DNA from: Adiantum capillus-veneris
Lineage: Eukaryota > Streptophyta > Polypodiopsida > Polypodiales > Pteridaceae
Assembly (NCBI GenBank): GCA_014529385.2
Contig: CM043947.1
Span: forward strand, 124,140,891-124,204,890
DNA length: 64,000 nucleotides
Direction: 5' to 3'
Part shown: positions 11,175 through 21,497 of the stretch, piece after piece
How the letters are laid out: the number at the start of each line of letters is the position of its first letter
Position numbering within the stretch: position 1 is the stretch's first letter
Position numbers and translations under genes: made by a program
The notes under the pieces: model-generated
The model's input: the letters and a program-made list of their open reading frames with translations, nothing else
What the model was told of the DNA's origin: nothing
Database searches by the model: none

Positions 11175-11352
11175 CAATAGAATCAAGTATGTCATCTGTG
11201 AAAGGAAGAGGGTATGGATCCCTCTTCATGGCTGCGTTTAGGGATTTAAAATCATGGATCCCTCTTCATGGCCAATAGAATCAAGTATGTCATCTATGAA
11301 AGGAAGAGGGTATGGATCCCTCTTCATGGCTACGTTTAGGGGTTTAAAATCA
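11175..11352. repeat. 98-bp tandem duplication inside RT
   Basis: CAATAGAATCAAGTATGTCA starts at 11175 and again at 11273. About 80 bases match with four differences, and the offset of 98 bp is not a multiple of three. The duplication therefore shifts the RT frame between the fingers and palm, which explains why the two open parts (11238-11693 and 10242-11057) do not connect. Confidence 0.85.
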
Positions 11353-11693
11353 ACACATATCCTCCACTTTCCATCCTTCTTGGGTGTGACAACAACACGA
11401 CTCACCCATTCTTCAAGAAGCTTGTCTACCTCTTCCTTTAAAGCATTAAGTTGTACCTGTCCCATTATTCTTAGCTTTTGGCGTACGTGCTGAGCTCCTT
11501 CCTTGATTGGAATTTGAATTTCCTCTCCCTTAAAGCCTCGAATTTCCTCATAAGAAGTGATGAATAAATGGGGAAATTGGCGTATCATATGTAGGTACTC
11601 ACCCTTCCCATGACTAGTCAAGTCGGGAGACAACATACCTTGTATCAACTCCTGTCTAACATTGCGTACTCGGAGGTTGAGCATAGTGTTCAC
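11238..11693 (-). pseudogene. pol: RT N-terminal part of the Tat-like pol
   Basis: The 151-codon frame holds the linker before RT (PHLFITSYEEIRGF) and the RT fingers (WVSRVVVTPKKDGKWRICVD, then FKPLNVAMKRDPYPLPFIDD). These are the conserved first motifs of Ty3/gypsy RT. It ends in the 98-bp duplicated segment, so the palm is reached only in another frame. Nothing recognisable as protease lies upstream (right) of 11693. Confidence 0.85.
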
Positions 11694-13660
11694 TTACCTG
11701 TAGTGAAATGCACATGACAAAATTTCCCGCTTGCAAAGGCTTGGGAACACTGATTGGAAGACTAGTGAAAATCAAGCAATAGTGCACTAGTAACCATGGG
11801 TTTTTCCTTTTCAATCCAAACCCCTTGGTTAGAATCTACATTGTCAAAAACCCTTCAATTATCCTTTTCATGGAAACTGCTCAAACTAGTAGCCAACGTT
11901 GACCAACACAGTCTACCATGTCTAATAGTGATTGAAATCAACTTGAAAAGCTGAACTTGTCCACTACCCTTGGCAGCTTGTCGACTTCTTCCTTGAAAGT
12001 GTAGCAGTGATGAGCTTAAACTGTGATCCTCAACACCTATGGAGTGATTGTGTATTAGCAGGGTTGTACCCCTATAATCACTACTTCGAGAGACACAATC
12101 AATGCTCTAAATAACATAGATCGTCTTGTAGTTGGAATCTTATTCACAATTGAATCTCAAAATGATCATAGTGATAGTTGGAAATGACGTGCCAAGTGGG
12201 GTGTCCTCTACACCACACATAGTGATAGCCGTTTTTTCGGCTCTCATAAAATATTTTAAGAAGCCACTTCACCCCACACAAACACCCTAGCACAATGACT
12301 AGTCTCGCTTTTTCATTGTAAATAAGCGTGTGTGTGATTAGAGTTTTTATCACATTTCTTATTAAATCGTTGAGCGAGTCGTTGGGCTAGGAGACAAAAA
12401 CATTTAAGAAAATAAAAAAATTATAATATTACAATCCTCTTTACATGTAAATATTTTCTATCAAATAAAGGACCCAAGTATAAAGGGTTTTTTCAATTTT
12501 TTTGTGTTTATAAATATATATTCCTAGGTGTGCGTTATCAGGCCTAAGTATGCTAGCTTCTATTGTGTGTCACTGCTTATACATGTTTTTACTATCATTC
12601 TATCCCTTAATCTCTACTCACACAAGCCTTGAAAAAACTTTGTGAATTTATCGTAAAAATTCACCAATAACCTTATCGGCTACGTCATATTGTTTTCCAT
12701 CCCTCCCAGATAAATATTCATAAGTACATAGGTTTCATCTTCAAATAAATTCCATAAATCACTCAAAGTAGAGAATAATTAAGGGTCCCTTCCCTTATGA
12801 TTTTCCTCCTTTTATTTGTTCACATATATATTTTTTGCCACCATGCATCCCATGTGTCCATTTTTCATGACTAGCTAACCTATCTTCTTGTCCCACAAGT
12901 ATATATCATATTTGATACTTATCCTATACCATACATGTGTGCAAGCTCCTTGGCAATATTAGGTCATGGTTGATGCATGGGGAGGCTCACTTGGAAGCTA
13001 CAAAGGAAAAAAAATCAAATAGTGGCCCACTTCAAGCGTTATGAGGTGCTGCAGGGACAACTTTTTGCTCGACTTTTGGCACCCTCTTTTGATCCGAATC
13101 TGAGAATATGTCCAAAAAGAGAAATGTAGCTCCTGAGTTGAAGTATTTTTTATATTTTTTCCAAAAATTTTGGAGTCAAGGGCGATTTTACATGAATTTT
13201 ATGGACAACTTCAAAATTTCCACCTCATGCACCCAAAAGTCCTCCTATTTTTTCTCACCCTTCCACACACCTACTCACTCATACACACTCATTCCTCTCC
13301 TTCCCACACTCAAACCTGCACATTCCATGACTCTTCTCACCTTCTTCAACATCCTCATTCCATCTCTCCACCATAGCTTCCATGATATACACATATACTC
13401 TCATATATCTCTACACCTACTCCCATATTCACATTCCCTCTTCACCATCATGAAGATTTCAAAAAAATAGCAAATTGGATATGATTTATCTTTGCAAATG
13501 AAGGATTTTCAGCAAGAGGACCTTGAAGTATTCAAATACATGCAACATCACCATCAACCGCGACTCTCTCACATTGATGCTTCATCCACCGGTGTCACTA
13601 GGTGAAATTCCTCTTTGATTCCATGTATCCCCCTAATTTTCAATGCCTTATTAATGCATT
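11694..13660. other. Uncharacterised AT-rich interval
   Basis: Only short frames without domains on either strand. A pyrimidine-rich stretch at about 13240-13445 (many C/T/A runs such as CACTCATACACACTC) has no coding sense I can support. It may be decayed LTR or leader sequence of the neighbouring elements. Confidence 0.4.
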
Positions 13661-14308
13661 TTACCATTGTCATGCACCTTGTGTGCACCTAATTGTAATC
13701 ATAATCACTAACCTACTAACAATAACCCTAATGACAAAAGCACCTCATCTCAAGTAAGTAAGGATAACTAGTGGTAGAACTCTCTTTCTTCCCTTTTTTT
13801 TCCCTCTCCTTTTTCATTCACCATCATCGATAATTCTCTCTCTCTTGAGCCCACATACATGTGACTCAAGGAGATGAGATAGGCCCACTCCATTTTGAAA
13901 GTGCAAAAATGCTAAGCTCAATTTGTTAGATTGTAATTAAGATTAGCCATGATCCAAATAAGTAATCTCCAGCCTATAAATAGACCCCTTCCCTTCATTG
14001 TAAAGGAGACATAGATAGCATTCTAGCACTAGAGGTGTGAGGAGAGACTTGGTTGTGGGCACTATAGTGTAACATTCACACTTGAGTGCACTATAGCATT
14101 GATGCTATATTTTTCAAGTGAGAGAGTGTGACGAGTTTCACATCTCAAGCCACCATTGTACCTATTCTTACAACCATCAATTAATTTGAGGTCTTGGTGT
14201 TCCAAAGCTGTAATTTTGTCTCCAATTCACATTCCATCTAGTTGTGCGATGCGAGTCAAATATCTGAGGTGATGTGTATGCCACTATTTTCTCATTTGAG
14301 CTTGTGAG
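13661..14308 (+). repeat. LTR-like direct repeat, left copy
   Basis: It matches 27515-28205 over its whole length from TTACCATT[G/A]TCATGCACC to CATTTGAGCTTGTG. It holds a CT-rich tract, a TATA box and the GTAAAGGAGACATAGATAG region that would follow a promoter. The main length difference is the CT microsatellite, expanded in the right copy. The ends are not clean TG...CA, so LTR status is inferred from position and promoter content. Confidence 0.6.
13974..13983 (+). promoter_or_regulatory. TATA box of the LTR-like repeat
   Basis: CTATAAATAG, preceded by a pyrimidine-rich stretch; the same motif is at 27873-27882 in the right copy. It fits a plant Pol II core promoter driving the element's plus-strand transcript. 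Confidence 0.6.
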
Positions 14309-14389
14309 ATAAAGTGTTTTGGGTGCATTTCATTTCCTAATACTAATTCATTGTAAGAGGTTTCATGGTGAGAGGTCTCCCGCAACCTA

Positions 14390-14545
14390 GTAGAAGTCAC
14401 ACAATCCAAAGAGGGTGACATTGAAGCAAATGGCATCAAACGTGGGCGGGGAAAAGGTAAGAAAAAGGAAGGAGTAACATCACAAAGTGACCATGGATGA
14501 GGAAATAAAGCAAAGGAAACCAAGGAAGCCAAGAGGACCCGGGGC
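14390..14545 (+). pseudogene. gag: gag-protease junction fragment of the Tat-like remnant
   Basis: Reads VEVTQSKEGDIEANGIKRGR and a lysine/glycine-rich tail up to the nested insertion at 14551. The first part matches the tail of the gag at 6.9 kb. One stop (TGA near 14498) interrupts it. The frame resumes at 24537 beyond the nested element with the pre-protease text NLQDFPLG, so the two flanks were once adjacent. Confidence 0.55.
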
Positions 14546-14550
14546 CGCAT

Positions 14551-15483
14551 TGTTTGCGGGTCGCCGCGATGGACGTCCATAGCATAGCCTTCAAGCATCA
14601 ACATAAATATCAATACCAGGGAAGCGACTCGGATGAGGCATGGAAACTCACTAGGGTGTCAATCCTAATGAAGTGAACTCTAAGAGATGCAACTACTAAC
14701 TCTACAAGCAAATCAAACACACTAAAGCCAAGTAATCTGCCTATGTCCTTCTACACAGCTCTACAGTCATCCCACGTGTTTACCATGCAAATCATATCAG
14801 ATTTGCACGAAACTTGAAGGGAAGCTACAGGGAACTATCAAGAGCATATCCTATCACTGTCACGGCATTCTAGATGGGTACAGGGATTGCAATTGTTCGT
14901 CCCAAAGTACACAAAAACAGTAAATGGATGATCCTAAAGGGTCGTTTTTGGGTCCCTAAAGCCTCTCCTAGGGTCAAAACAACATAAAATATGCATATAA
15001 ACACTCAAAACAACAATTTAAGGCCACAACGGTTGCGTTTGATACCTACACTGAATCTTGAATGCTTACACTTGAATGAAAGAGCAAAGTAAGAATAACA
15101 CAATGCAATAAACAAAACTAAATTTGGATTACCGTAGCCACAATAGCTATGATTATAAGTTGGAGCCAAGAGGTCACTCCCTGTGCGTACAACAATAGTC
15201 ACTTATCTTCAAAAAATCCCCCTTTCCCACTAACCTTAATGTATTATATACCTAGGGCTTTCTAAAGTGGCTGGCGGCCAACTTCTCATGGACCTTTACA
15301 TACATCATTGGAAAAATTACATCTTTGACTTAGACTTGACATAGACGATTGTCATTAGGCTTTTACAGGGTTTGATGTATTAAACATCGGAAAAATAATG
15401 TGACTACATCAAAACTTTGGCCAGCTCACCCAATGGGCGCCTTGGCTAGGTGGGCACTTGTATGTTGTTATCACCTCCAAACA
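14551..15483 (-). repeat. 3' LTR of the non-autonomous element (933 bp)
   Basis: Plus-strand reading begins TGTTTGCGGGTCGCCGCG and ends ACCTCCAAACA, so the ends form the short inverted repeat TGTTTG/CAAACA. It matches 23652-24531 with several per cent mismatch by eye and one ~53-bp segment (about 14905-14960) absent from the other copy. The divergence implies an old insertion. Confidence 0.92.
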
Positions 15484-15977
15484 CTCCCCCCTTCGTAGCT
15501 CGTGTCGTCCCTTGACACGACCATTTGCAGTCTTGTCTTCTTGTTGATGAGACTCCCTCCTTCCTTGATTGAGTTATATCTTGCATGTTTTGCTTGTTCA
15601 AATGGGGTGCCCATTTGCCTTTGATTGATGAACATGTGTTCTTTGTGATTTGGATGTTGTGGACGAGGCATTTGTGCATGTTGTTGCACATCCTGCTTTA
15701 CCTTTCCATTTGTGTAGTTGGTTGATGATACCTGCTTCTTTGGATACTTTGCCCCCTGGTGGAGTTGACTTTTTATTGGAGCTCGTATCTCAAAATGTTT
15801 GAGACTTTGAACTGTGTGCACTGGCATCTCCAATTTAATTTTCTTTGCCACTTTGTCAATAGAGCTTTGTTGAAATCTTTGAAGATAAGATCTACTCTTG
15901 TCGAAGCGTAGTTGAGAACAATGTGGCCCCAGTTTATCTCTTTGAAGATCGTGTAACAAATTCTTTATTGGTTTCAT
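15471..15977 (-). CDS. Lysine/glutamine-rich ORF next to the 3' LTR, unknown function
   Basis: A 168-codon minus-strand frame, rich in Lys, Gln, His and Ser. It reads straight through the polypurine tract and ends 13 bp inside the LTR (SYEGGSVWR). That is the usual way the last ORF of plant Ty3/gypsy elements ends, so it is probably genuine coding sequence or the C-terminal part of a longer protein starting near 17.7 kb. I recognise no domain, membrane segment or catalytic motif. The 640 bp between this frame and the next one upstream have only short frames, so an intron or decay is possible. Confidence 0.5.
   Translation of the reverse strand: MKPIKNLLHDLQRDKLGPHCSQLRFDKSRSYLQRFQQSSIDKVAKKIKLEMPVHTVQSLKHFEIRAPIKSQLHQGAKYPKKQVSSTNYTNGKVKQDVQQHAQMPRPQHPNHKEHMFINQRQMGTPFEQAKHARYNSIKEGGSLINKKTRLQMVVSRDDTSYEGGSVWR
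15484..15494 (-). other. Polypurine tract
   Basis: Minus-strand GAAGGGGGGAG abuts the 3' LTR exactly. The RNase H-resistant purine tract primes plus-strand DNA synthesis, and its position fixes the orientation of the element. Confidence 0.85.
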
Positions 15978-16619
15978 TTTATGGAAGGAATATATACAAT
16001 AGAATAGTAATGGGTGTTTCTAATTTAGGGTCTAGAACCTGAATGACCAAAGGGAAAAACCCAGTGAAAAAAACGCCTTTGGTATACGCTCTTATTGGGG
16101 TTGAACACTTGGAAGTTGAGTACCTGTTCGTGCAAGGTGAGTGCTTGGGAGAAATAAATTAAGTGTGCGTATTGCAAGTGCCAATTATTGGACACTCTAT
16201 ATGCACACAAGAGTTCTTTCAAGAAAATCATGCGGTTTGAAAAATGAGTTGTTCGGTGCTTCAAGGAACAAATGTAGCACATGTGATATCCAAGGACATC
16301 TCAATAGATTCCACATTTCCAAGAAGGGTTTTTTATGTTGAAGCTTCTCCACTCATTACTCACTATGCATAGTGCGTGAGTGTCTTTTGGACTCTCTTCT
16401 TCACTTTACCAAACTTAAAATACATAGACTTGGACTCTTATGCTCACCTATACCAGCATGAGCAACACAACATAAATATGTTCAACTCCTCCACCTTGAG
16501 CAGTACCTAGAATAGTTAAGACTCTTAGACCACAGAGAATATTACTTGAAGATTTGGGACTAATGCCTTGCTCATTTAGTGGCTCAACTGCCGACTCTTG
16601 ACTTTTCTGCCATGTATTT

Positions 16620-17777
16620 TTAATGGCAACTTGGACTTACCTGTTCATGGCCTGAAACCCAATGCCATAAGTTCTTGAGATTAAGGCCTCTATCATTGCT
16701 TTGGTCTTTGGATGCCACCATAGTTTCAAGTAAGTTGGCATACTTTGACTCCTCTAGCTTCTTTTCTTGCATGGGATGTTCCGTAAGGAGGCCGCATTGT
16801 TGTACCTTTACTTTTTCTTCTTTGTGAGGAGCCTGAGTTTTCAACAGTGGTTCTGGGACCCACTTTGTTCTTGCTTCATGAGTTGCTCCCTTGACTTGAT
16901 GGACACTAGGCTTTTGTATCCATACTTGGCTATTACCATTGTAAAAGCCTTGCTTTTGTAGTAGAAAACGAGGGATCCATTTTGAGGTTGTTTCTCCCTT
17001 GGTTGTGCTTAGTCTCCATTGGCTCTTTGTTGTTGTTGATTGTCTTTGTGTGGGGTCCTTTGCTACTTGGTTGGTCTTAGTGGCTCTAGGTTGAGCAACT
17101 ACTTTGGGTAACCATATTTGGGTGTTACCTTCATAGAATCCTTGTGCTTCAAGTAGCTTGACGGGAACCATTCTATTATTTGTCTTCATTTGGCCTTGCT
17201 GGGTAGCTTGATAAATCTCTGACTTTGGTACCCATATTTGTTGTATTTTTTGCTTCTTTGAATCTCTTTTTTTTTGCTTCTTCTTTCTCCTAGTTGAGTT
17301 GGTTGTCTTGTGTTGAATGCTCGGCTTGTTCTTTGTGGGGTTTCTTTGTAAGGGTGAGAAGTTCCATGCCGTTACCTTGGGATTTTTGGCCCAAACATCA
17401 TTTGAGGCCACCCACCCTATTGCCTTTTGTTGTTGAGATTGTTCTTGAGAGTGTATCCAAATAGGATCTTTGACTTTAATGTGTTCCTTGGATACCAACA
17501 CCTGCTTGACATTTCTTTGCTTCTTTTGGAGACTTTGCTACGATGGAGATTTAGGTTGCAAAACCTTTTGTTTAGGGATCCATTGCATTGTTGAAGCTTT
17601 CGTTCTTGAAGTAGAGGCTTTGCTTGAGCTTTGATGTGGGCTTGTCGAAGGTAAAACTGACTTGCGAGGATGATCTTCTTCAATGTTTAGTTTGGCCTTA
17701 GCTTTTTCTGCTGTAGATGGTTGTGTCTTTTTTGTTGATGTCTCTTGGACCGTCTTTGTTGTTGTTGATGATGCTTC
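16620..17777 (-). pseudogene. Accessory ORF with W-[VI]-P-type repeats, unknown function
   Basis: The main frame is 16620-17501 (293 codons). Text of the same character (STMQWIPKQKVLQPK) lies in another frame at about 17545-17777, directly after the gag-protease stop. At least two diverged repeats are visible: VPVKLLEAQGFYEGNTQIW and IPRFLLQKQGFYNGNSQVW, plus a partial WVPEPLLKTQ. The repeats are joined by Lys/Gln/Thr-rich spacers, and a very basic patch (RRKKKQKKRDSKKQK) suggests nucleic-acid binding or nuclear targeting; that is inference. It occupies the place where pol would be in an autonomous element. No homologue is recognised from memory. Confidence 0.5.
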
Positions 17778-20700
17778 TTATTGTTGCCCGAAGAAGATAT
17801 TCTTCCAACTCTTTGTTAGGACTAGACTTTCTTTGAGGTGATGTGAGTCAACTATGTTGAAGTTGTCTTTGAACTCCCCATGACTCAACTTGAGTATTGC
17901 CTCCGCTATGCCAAAACTTGGGATTGGTGTTTTGGCACTCGTGTATACTCTTTCCTCCACTTCTTTGATTGTCGGCTTTTGCATCATTATCCAAGTGCCA
18001 TATGACATTATATTCTTAGTAGCATAAGGATCAATTGCGGCCGAACATGTAACCTTGAGCCCCGTTTGTCCGCATAAACTGAATTTGATCAATGTGGGAT
18101 ATTTTTCATCTTTGGCTTCTTCCTCATTCTTCCTTTGATCTTGAGTTTGTAGAACATCTAATGATGTGGAGCTTTGCACATCTGATTCTTCCTGTACTTT
18201 AAAATCTGTATCATTTGAAGTTAGTTTCTTTGGAGTAGATGTTGTTGACTCTTCAAGTATGTCAATGATGACATCTCCACATGGTTGTATTGCTCTCCCT
18301 AGTTTGTGTTTGTGCAGTATCCTCCATGACATAGCTATTTGTCCCTCTATTTTCATTCTCACAAATCTCATTAGCATTCTCAACACTTTCAACATAAAAC
18401 ATGAAACTAGGTCGTACCCTTGTTCATCATAAAACTTGGTTGGAGTTAGCTCATTTACACACACATCCAAGGTTGCCAATATTTGAGTCCATCCAAATGG
18501 CTCAAATAATTGCTCTGGAAAGGGTTCCGGTATGTAAGCTTCATCATCCATTGATCTTTCTAGGATACAATCCTCCTTCACTGAGCTTCCACACTTCAAA
18601 GCACCACACATGCAAAATTCTTGTTTGGTTTGTAGCCAGGCAGGTATCTCTTTCCCATTGACTATAATAGAGTCAATTTGTTCTAAAGGAGTTCTATTCA
18701 CATCTCTATAGCTATGGTCTTTTATGCTTATTTTTGTGGTGATCTTTTTATGTCTCAAGTAGATATAGTCATAGCCCCAATCTTGAACCATCTTAAGTTG
18801 ACGCATGAAAGGTCTTCCTAAAATGATATCAAAGTTGTTCCTTTTTCCAAAATCTACTATTGCAAATGTATGTTCATATTCAATTCCACAAGAATTCACA
18901 ATAATTTGCCCTAGGATACCCAGAGGTTTTTTCGTGTATCCATCTGCAAGTTGCAGCTTCATTCTAGTTTTCCTAAGCGTTGGTCTACCCCATTTTTCCC
19001 AAATGTCTTTTGTGGCTATGGCTACTCCTACCCCACTATCAAGTATAGCCAATGTTTTAACTCCTTTGTATTCCACAGGTAAGGTGGTGTTTCCTTCTTG
19101 TCCTTCGCAATATTTCCCCACCTTGTTTATTGGCACAGGTTTAGCGTTTGGACTTTCTTGTTGAGTTTTGTTTGATTGTTCATTTGAGGGTAGATCTTGA
19201 AGAGGTATCTCTAATCCCATCTTTCCCAAATTGTTGCCTAATTCATCCCATACATGTGGTCTAATCTTAAGCAGTTCAGATAGAGTAATGGTGCACTGTA
19301 TTGGAGCTGCCATCAACTCTTGCATACTCTTTGTATCCATCATCTTGGATATGGCTTTCCTGTGAGATGCCACCACTCTAGTCTCTGAGTTTGCCTCATG
19401 TTCTCCTATGTATGAGGGTAAGGTCTTCAAGGACTCTAGTTTTCTTTCAATTGAAACTTCCGTCCCTGCATCTCCATTTAGAGATTGAATGCCTTCCTGA
19501 TAGACTTCATGCCCTATATTGACCTCAGTTATGGGTGCAGATTGGAAAGTCACACTTCCATCTTTTGCACTTCTGATTGCTTCCCACAATTCATTTGGCC
19601 ATGGCTCATCTATCTCTCGGATAGGTGCCATAAACTGTGATCTTGACCTTGCATCATTAGTGGTGTTGGTCACTACTTGATCATGTAGTTGAATTTCTAG
19701 GTTGTTGGTTTCTTGAGTTGCAATCTTTGCTTGCACATCCTTTTGTGATTCTAGCTCAATGTTTCTTTGAGTTAATGTTTCAACAACCTTTGCCTTAGGC
19801 ATTTCAAATCCAACACTTTCTGGTTTTGTTTCTGGAGGTGGAATTGGTGCTTCAGGCTCCATCATTGCCTGTGCATTTTTTACCAATTCCTTACAAATTT
19901 TCAACCTCTCAGTCTCTACCTCAGCATGAGGATATTTCATCCCTCGTTGCTCTAGGGTTTGTTTTGCTTTCAATCTAGCCTCATATGCTTCCAGTGCAGC
20001 ATCTAATGGCTCTAGGACTTTGTCTACCAACACAGATCCTTCAAAAGACGCCTTCCTCGGTTTCTTATCTCTCACCACTGTTTTGTTTTCCCGTTCTTGT
20101 TTTAACTGCTCCTTTGTCTCTTGTAATTCTGTTTGTAGTGCAGTTTGATTTGTAATTGTTTTTGCTTTAATTATCTCTCTTTTGGCTTTCGAGGATTTTC
20201 TCCTAGTCCTCACTGACACACTAGTTGTTTCCCCTTGTTTGGGTTGTTGATCTTTCTCCTCATTAGCTTGGTCCTCAACATTTTCTTTTGCTTGGGCTCT
20301 AGTCACTACCTTCATAGGAATTTTGGGTTCTGCCTCTGATCCACTTGGAGAAGGTAACACTTCCACAACATTCATTATTGTTTTACCCTGTTTGTTTGGG
20401 TGTTTTGGACAATTAGGAACAACGTGTGTAATGGCACACTCCAGAAAATATCCAATTATCTCTACACGAGAATAATTCTTGGCCCAATGATTACCTCCAC
20501 ACTTGTAGCATGGTCCATCTTGTTGAGTCACTTGTGGCACAATTGATGGTTGTTCTTGCTTAACCTGAATGGTCTCTGGTCTACGCTCTTGATTGGCTAT
20601 GAACATCAGAGTGTCCTCATTCAATGAATAGAGTTTTCTCATACGTTCTTGCCCTAGCCTAGGTTGTGATACCTCAGCTCTTTGTAAAGCCCTTGATACA

Positions 20701-20807
20701 ACCCTATTTTGAAATAATGGATGATTTGGTAATGGCATTTGTTTTTCTATTTGATTTCCAAATAGTATCCCCCTCGTGTAGGTTTGATTATAGTAGCACT
20801 CACTCAT
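17778..20807 (-). CDS. Gag C-terminal region and aspartic protease polyprotein (1009 codons)
   Basis: A single long frame. Near its start is a zinc-knuckle-like CYKCGGNHWAKNY (about 20475-20515) in which the last Cys is Tyr. A long Lys/Glu-rich region follows, then the retropepsin: LAILDSGVGVAIA (about 19020-19060) has the catalytic D-S-G, and ILGRPFMRQL is the conserved C-terminal strand. After it comes a conserved segment (ERSMDDEAYIPEPFPEQLFE), matched in the giant element at 47.6-47.9 kb. Protease cleaves the polyprotein. The frame stops at 17778 with no RT beyond. The first Met (20807) is not the true start: the same frame continues upstream through stops. Confidence 0.85.
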   Translation of the reverse strand: MSECYYNQTYTRGILFGNQIEKQMPLPNHPLFQNRVVSRALQRAEVSQPRLGQERMRKLYSLNEDTLMFIANQERRPETIQVKQEQPSIVPQVTQQDGPCYKCGGNHWAKNYSRVEIIGYFLECAITHVVPNCPKHPNKQGKTIMNVVEVLPSPSGSEAEPKIPMKVVTRAQAKENVEDQANEEKDQQPKQGETTSVSVRTRRKSSKAKREIIKAKTITNQTALQTELQETKEQLKQERENKTVVRDKKPRKASFEGSVLVDKVLEPLDAALEAYEARLKAKQTLEQRGMKYPHAEVETERLKICKELVKNAQAMMEPEAPIPPPETKPESVGFEMPKAKVVETLTQRNIELESQKDVQAKIATQETNNLEIQLHDQVVTNTTNDARSRSQFMAPIREIDEPWPNELWEAIRSAKDGSVTFQSAPITEVNIGHEVYQEGIQSLNGDAGTEVSIERKLESLKTLPSYIGEHEANSETRVVASHRKAISKMMDTKSMQELMAAPIQCTITLSELLKIRPHVWDELGNNLGKMGLEIPLQDLPSNEQSNKTQQESPNAKPVPINKVGKYCEGQEGNTTLPVEYKGVKTLAILDSGVGVAIATKDIWEKWGRPTLRKTRMKLQLADGYTKKPLGILGQIIVNSCGIEYEHTFAIVDFGKRNNFDIILGRPFMRQLKMVQDWGYDYIYLRHKKITTKISIKDHSYRDVNRTPLEQIDSIIVNGKEIPAWLQTKQEFCMCGALKCGSSVKEDCILERSMDDEAYIPEPFPEQLFEPFGWTQILATLDVCVNELTPTKFYDEQGYDLVSCFMLKVLRMLMRFVRMKIEGQIAMSWRILHKHKLGRAIQPCGDVIIDILEESTTSTPKKLTSNDTDFKVQEESDVQSSTSLDVLQTQDQRKNEEEAKDEKYPTLIKFSLCGQTGLKVTCSAAIDPYATKNIMSYGTWIMMQKPTIKEVEERVYTSAKTPIPSFGIAEAILKLSHGEFKDNFNIVDSHHLKESLVLTKSWKNIFFGQQ

Positions 20808-20852
20808 CTCATGATTGGTCCATTTTTGCTCAATGGCACACCATTTTATTCA

Positions 20853-21497
20853 TTATGCTACTTGTGCTGCTAGCTCATCTAGGTTGGTCATTAATTGAGA
20901 CATAACCACTTGCCTTGTGTTGGTTTCACTAGATTCTAAAGGAGCATTATCCATAGTGATCTTTGTATCACCAATTTCCTCGCCATAGGCTTTACAATTG
21001 TCAACTAGGTATAACGCTTCTCTCGTGACTTGTTCAAAGGAAGTACATCCTTTTAAGTGCAAATATTTCTTGAGAGTTTCATTTTTCAAACCCTCTATGA
21101 AGAGAATTGATCATCTTTCATCCTGTGGTAACTCGCGTTCCGGACATCTCTTTATATATTGTTTGAAGCGTAGTGATGCTTCCTTCACTCTCTCATCTTA
21201 TTTTTGCTTGAATGCATAGATTTGGGACACTGTGTTATGCTTGATTCCCCTTTTAGAGAACTCCACAACAAATTCTTGCAACAGTTGTTCAACGTTTGAG
21301 AAGGCATTTTTGTCCAAAGATTGGAACCAATTCAATGCTATCCCTTCTAAGGTTAAGCCAAATCCCTCATACTGTGTATGAAAATAAAATACTTGTTCGG
21401 CTCTTAACACTTGTTTGAACAAGGATGCATGTACGTATGGATCCCTTAATCCATCATACTTCTTCTTAGCACATTTGGCCGATTGATATGGTCTCAT
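20853..21497 (-). pseudogene. gag: Gag capsid domain of the non-autonomous element, interrupted by stops
   Basis: Two frames in the same phase (21198-21497 and 20853-21089) with in-frame stops at about 21198, 21107 and 20850. The capsid signature is plain: FHTQYEGFGLTLEGIALNWF, FVVEFSKRGIKHNTVSQIY and RFKQYIKRCPE, all close to the giant element at 55.86-56.23 kb. Past the last stops the same phase reads KWCAIEQKWTNHE and joins the 1009-codon frame, so gag-protease was once one polyprotein. The stops would abolish capsid production from this copy. Confidence 0.85.

Larger units (their letters stand above)
7705..11693 (-). mobile_element. Tat-like Ty3/gypsy pol remnant with two RNase H domains
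   Basis: Reading the minus strand from 11693 leftwards gives RT, a degenerate native RNase H, a second (archaeal-type) RNase H, the integrase HHCC and the integrase core. A second RNase H between the native one and integrase is the known hallmark of the Tat lineage. LTRs, gag and protease are not attached. The copy carries a 98-bp internal duplication, a 593-bp insertion and many stops. Confidence 0.85.

Noticed and set aside
13108-13470. 120-codon His/Ser/Thr-rich plus-strand frame
   Set aside because: Lies in pyrimidine-rich low-complexity sequence without any motif; overlapping frames have similar composition.
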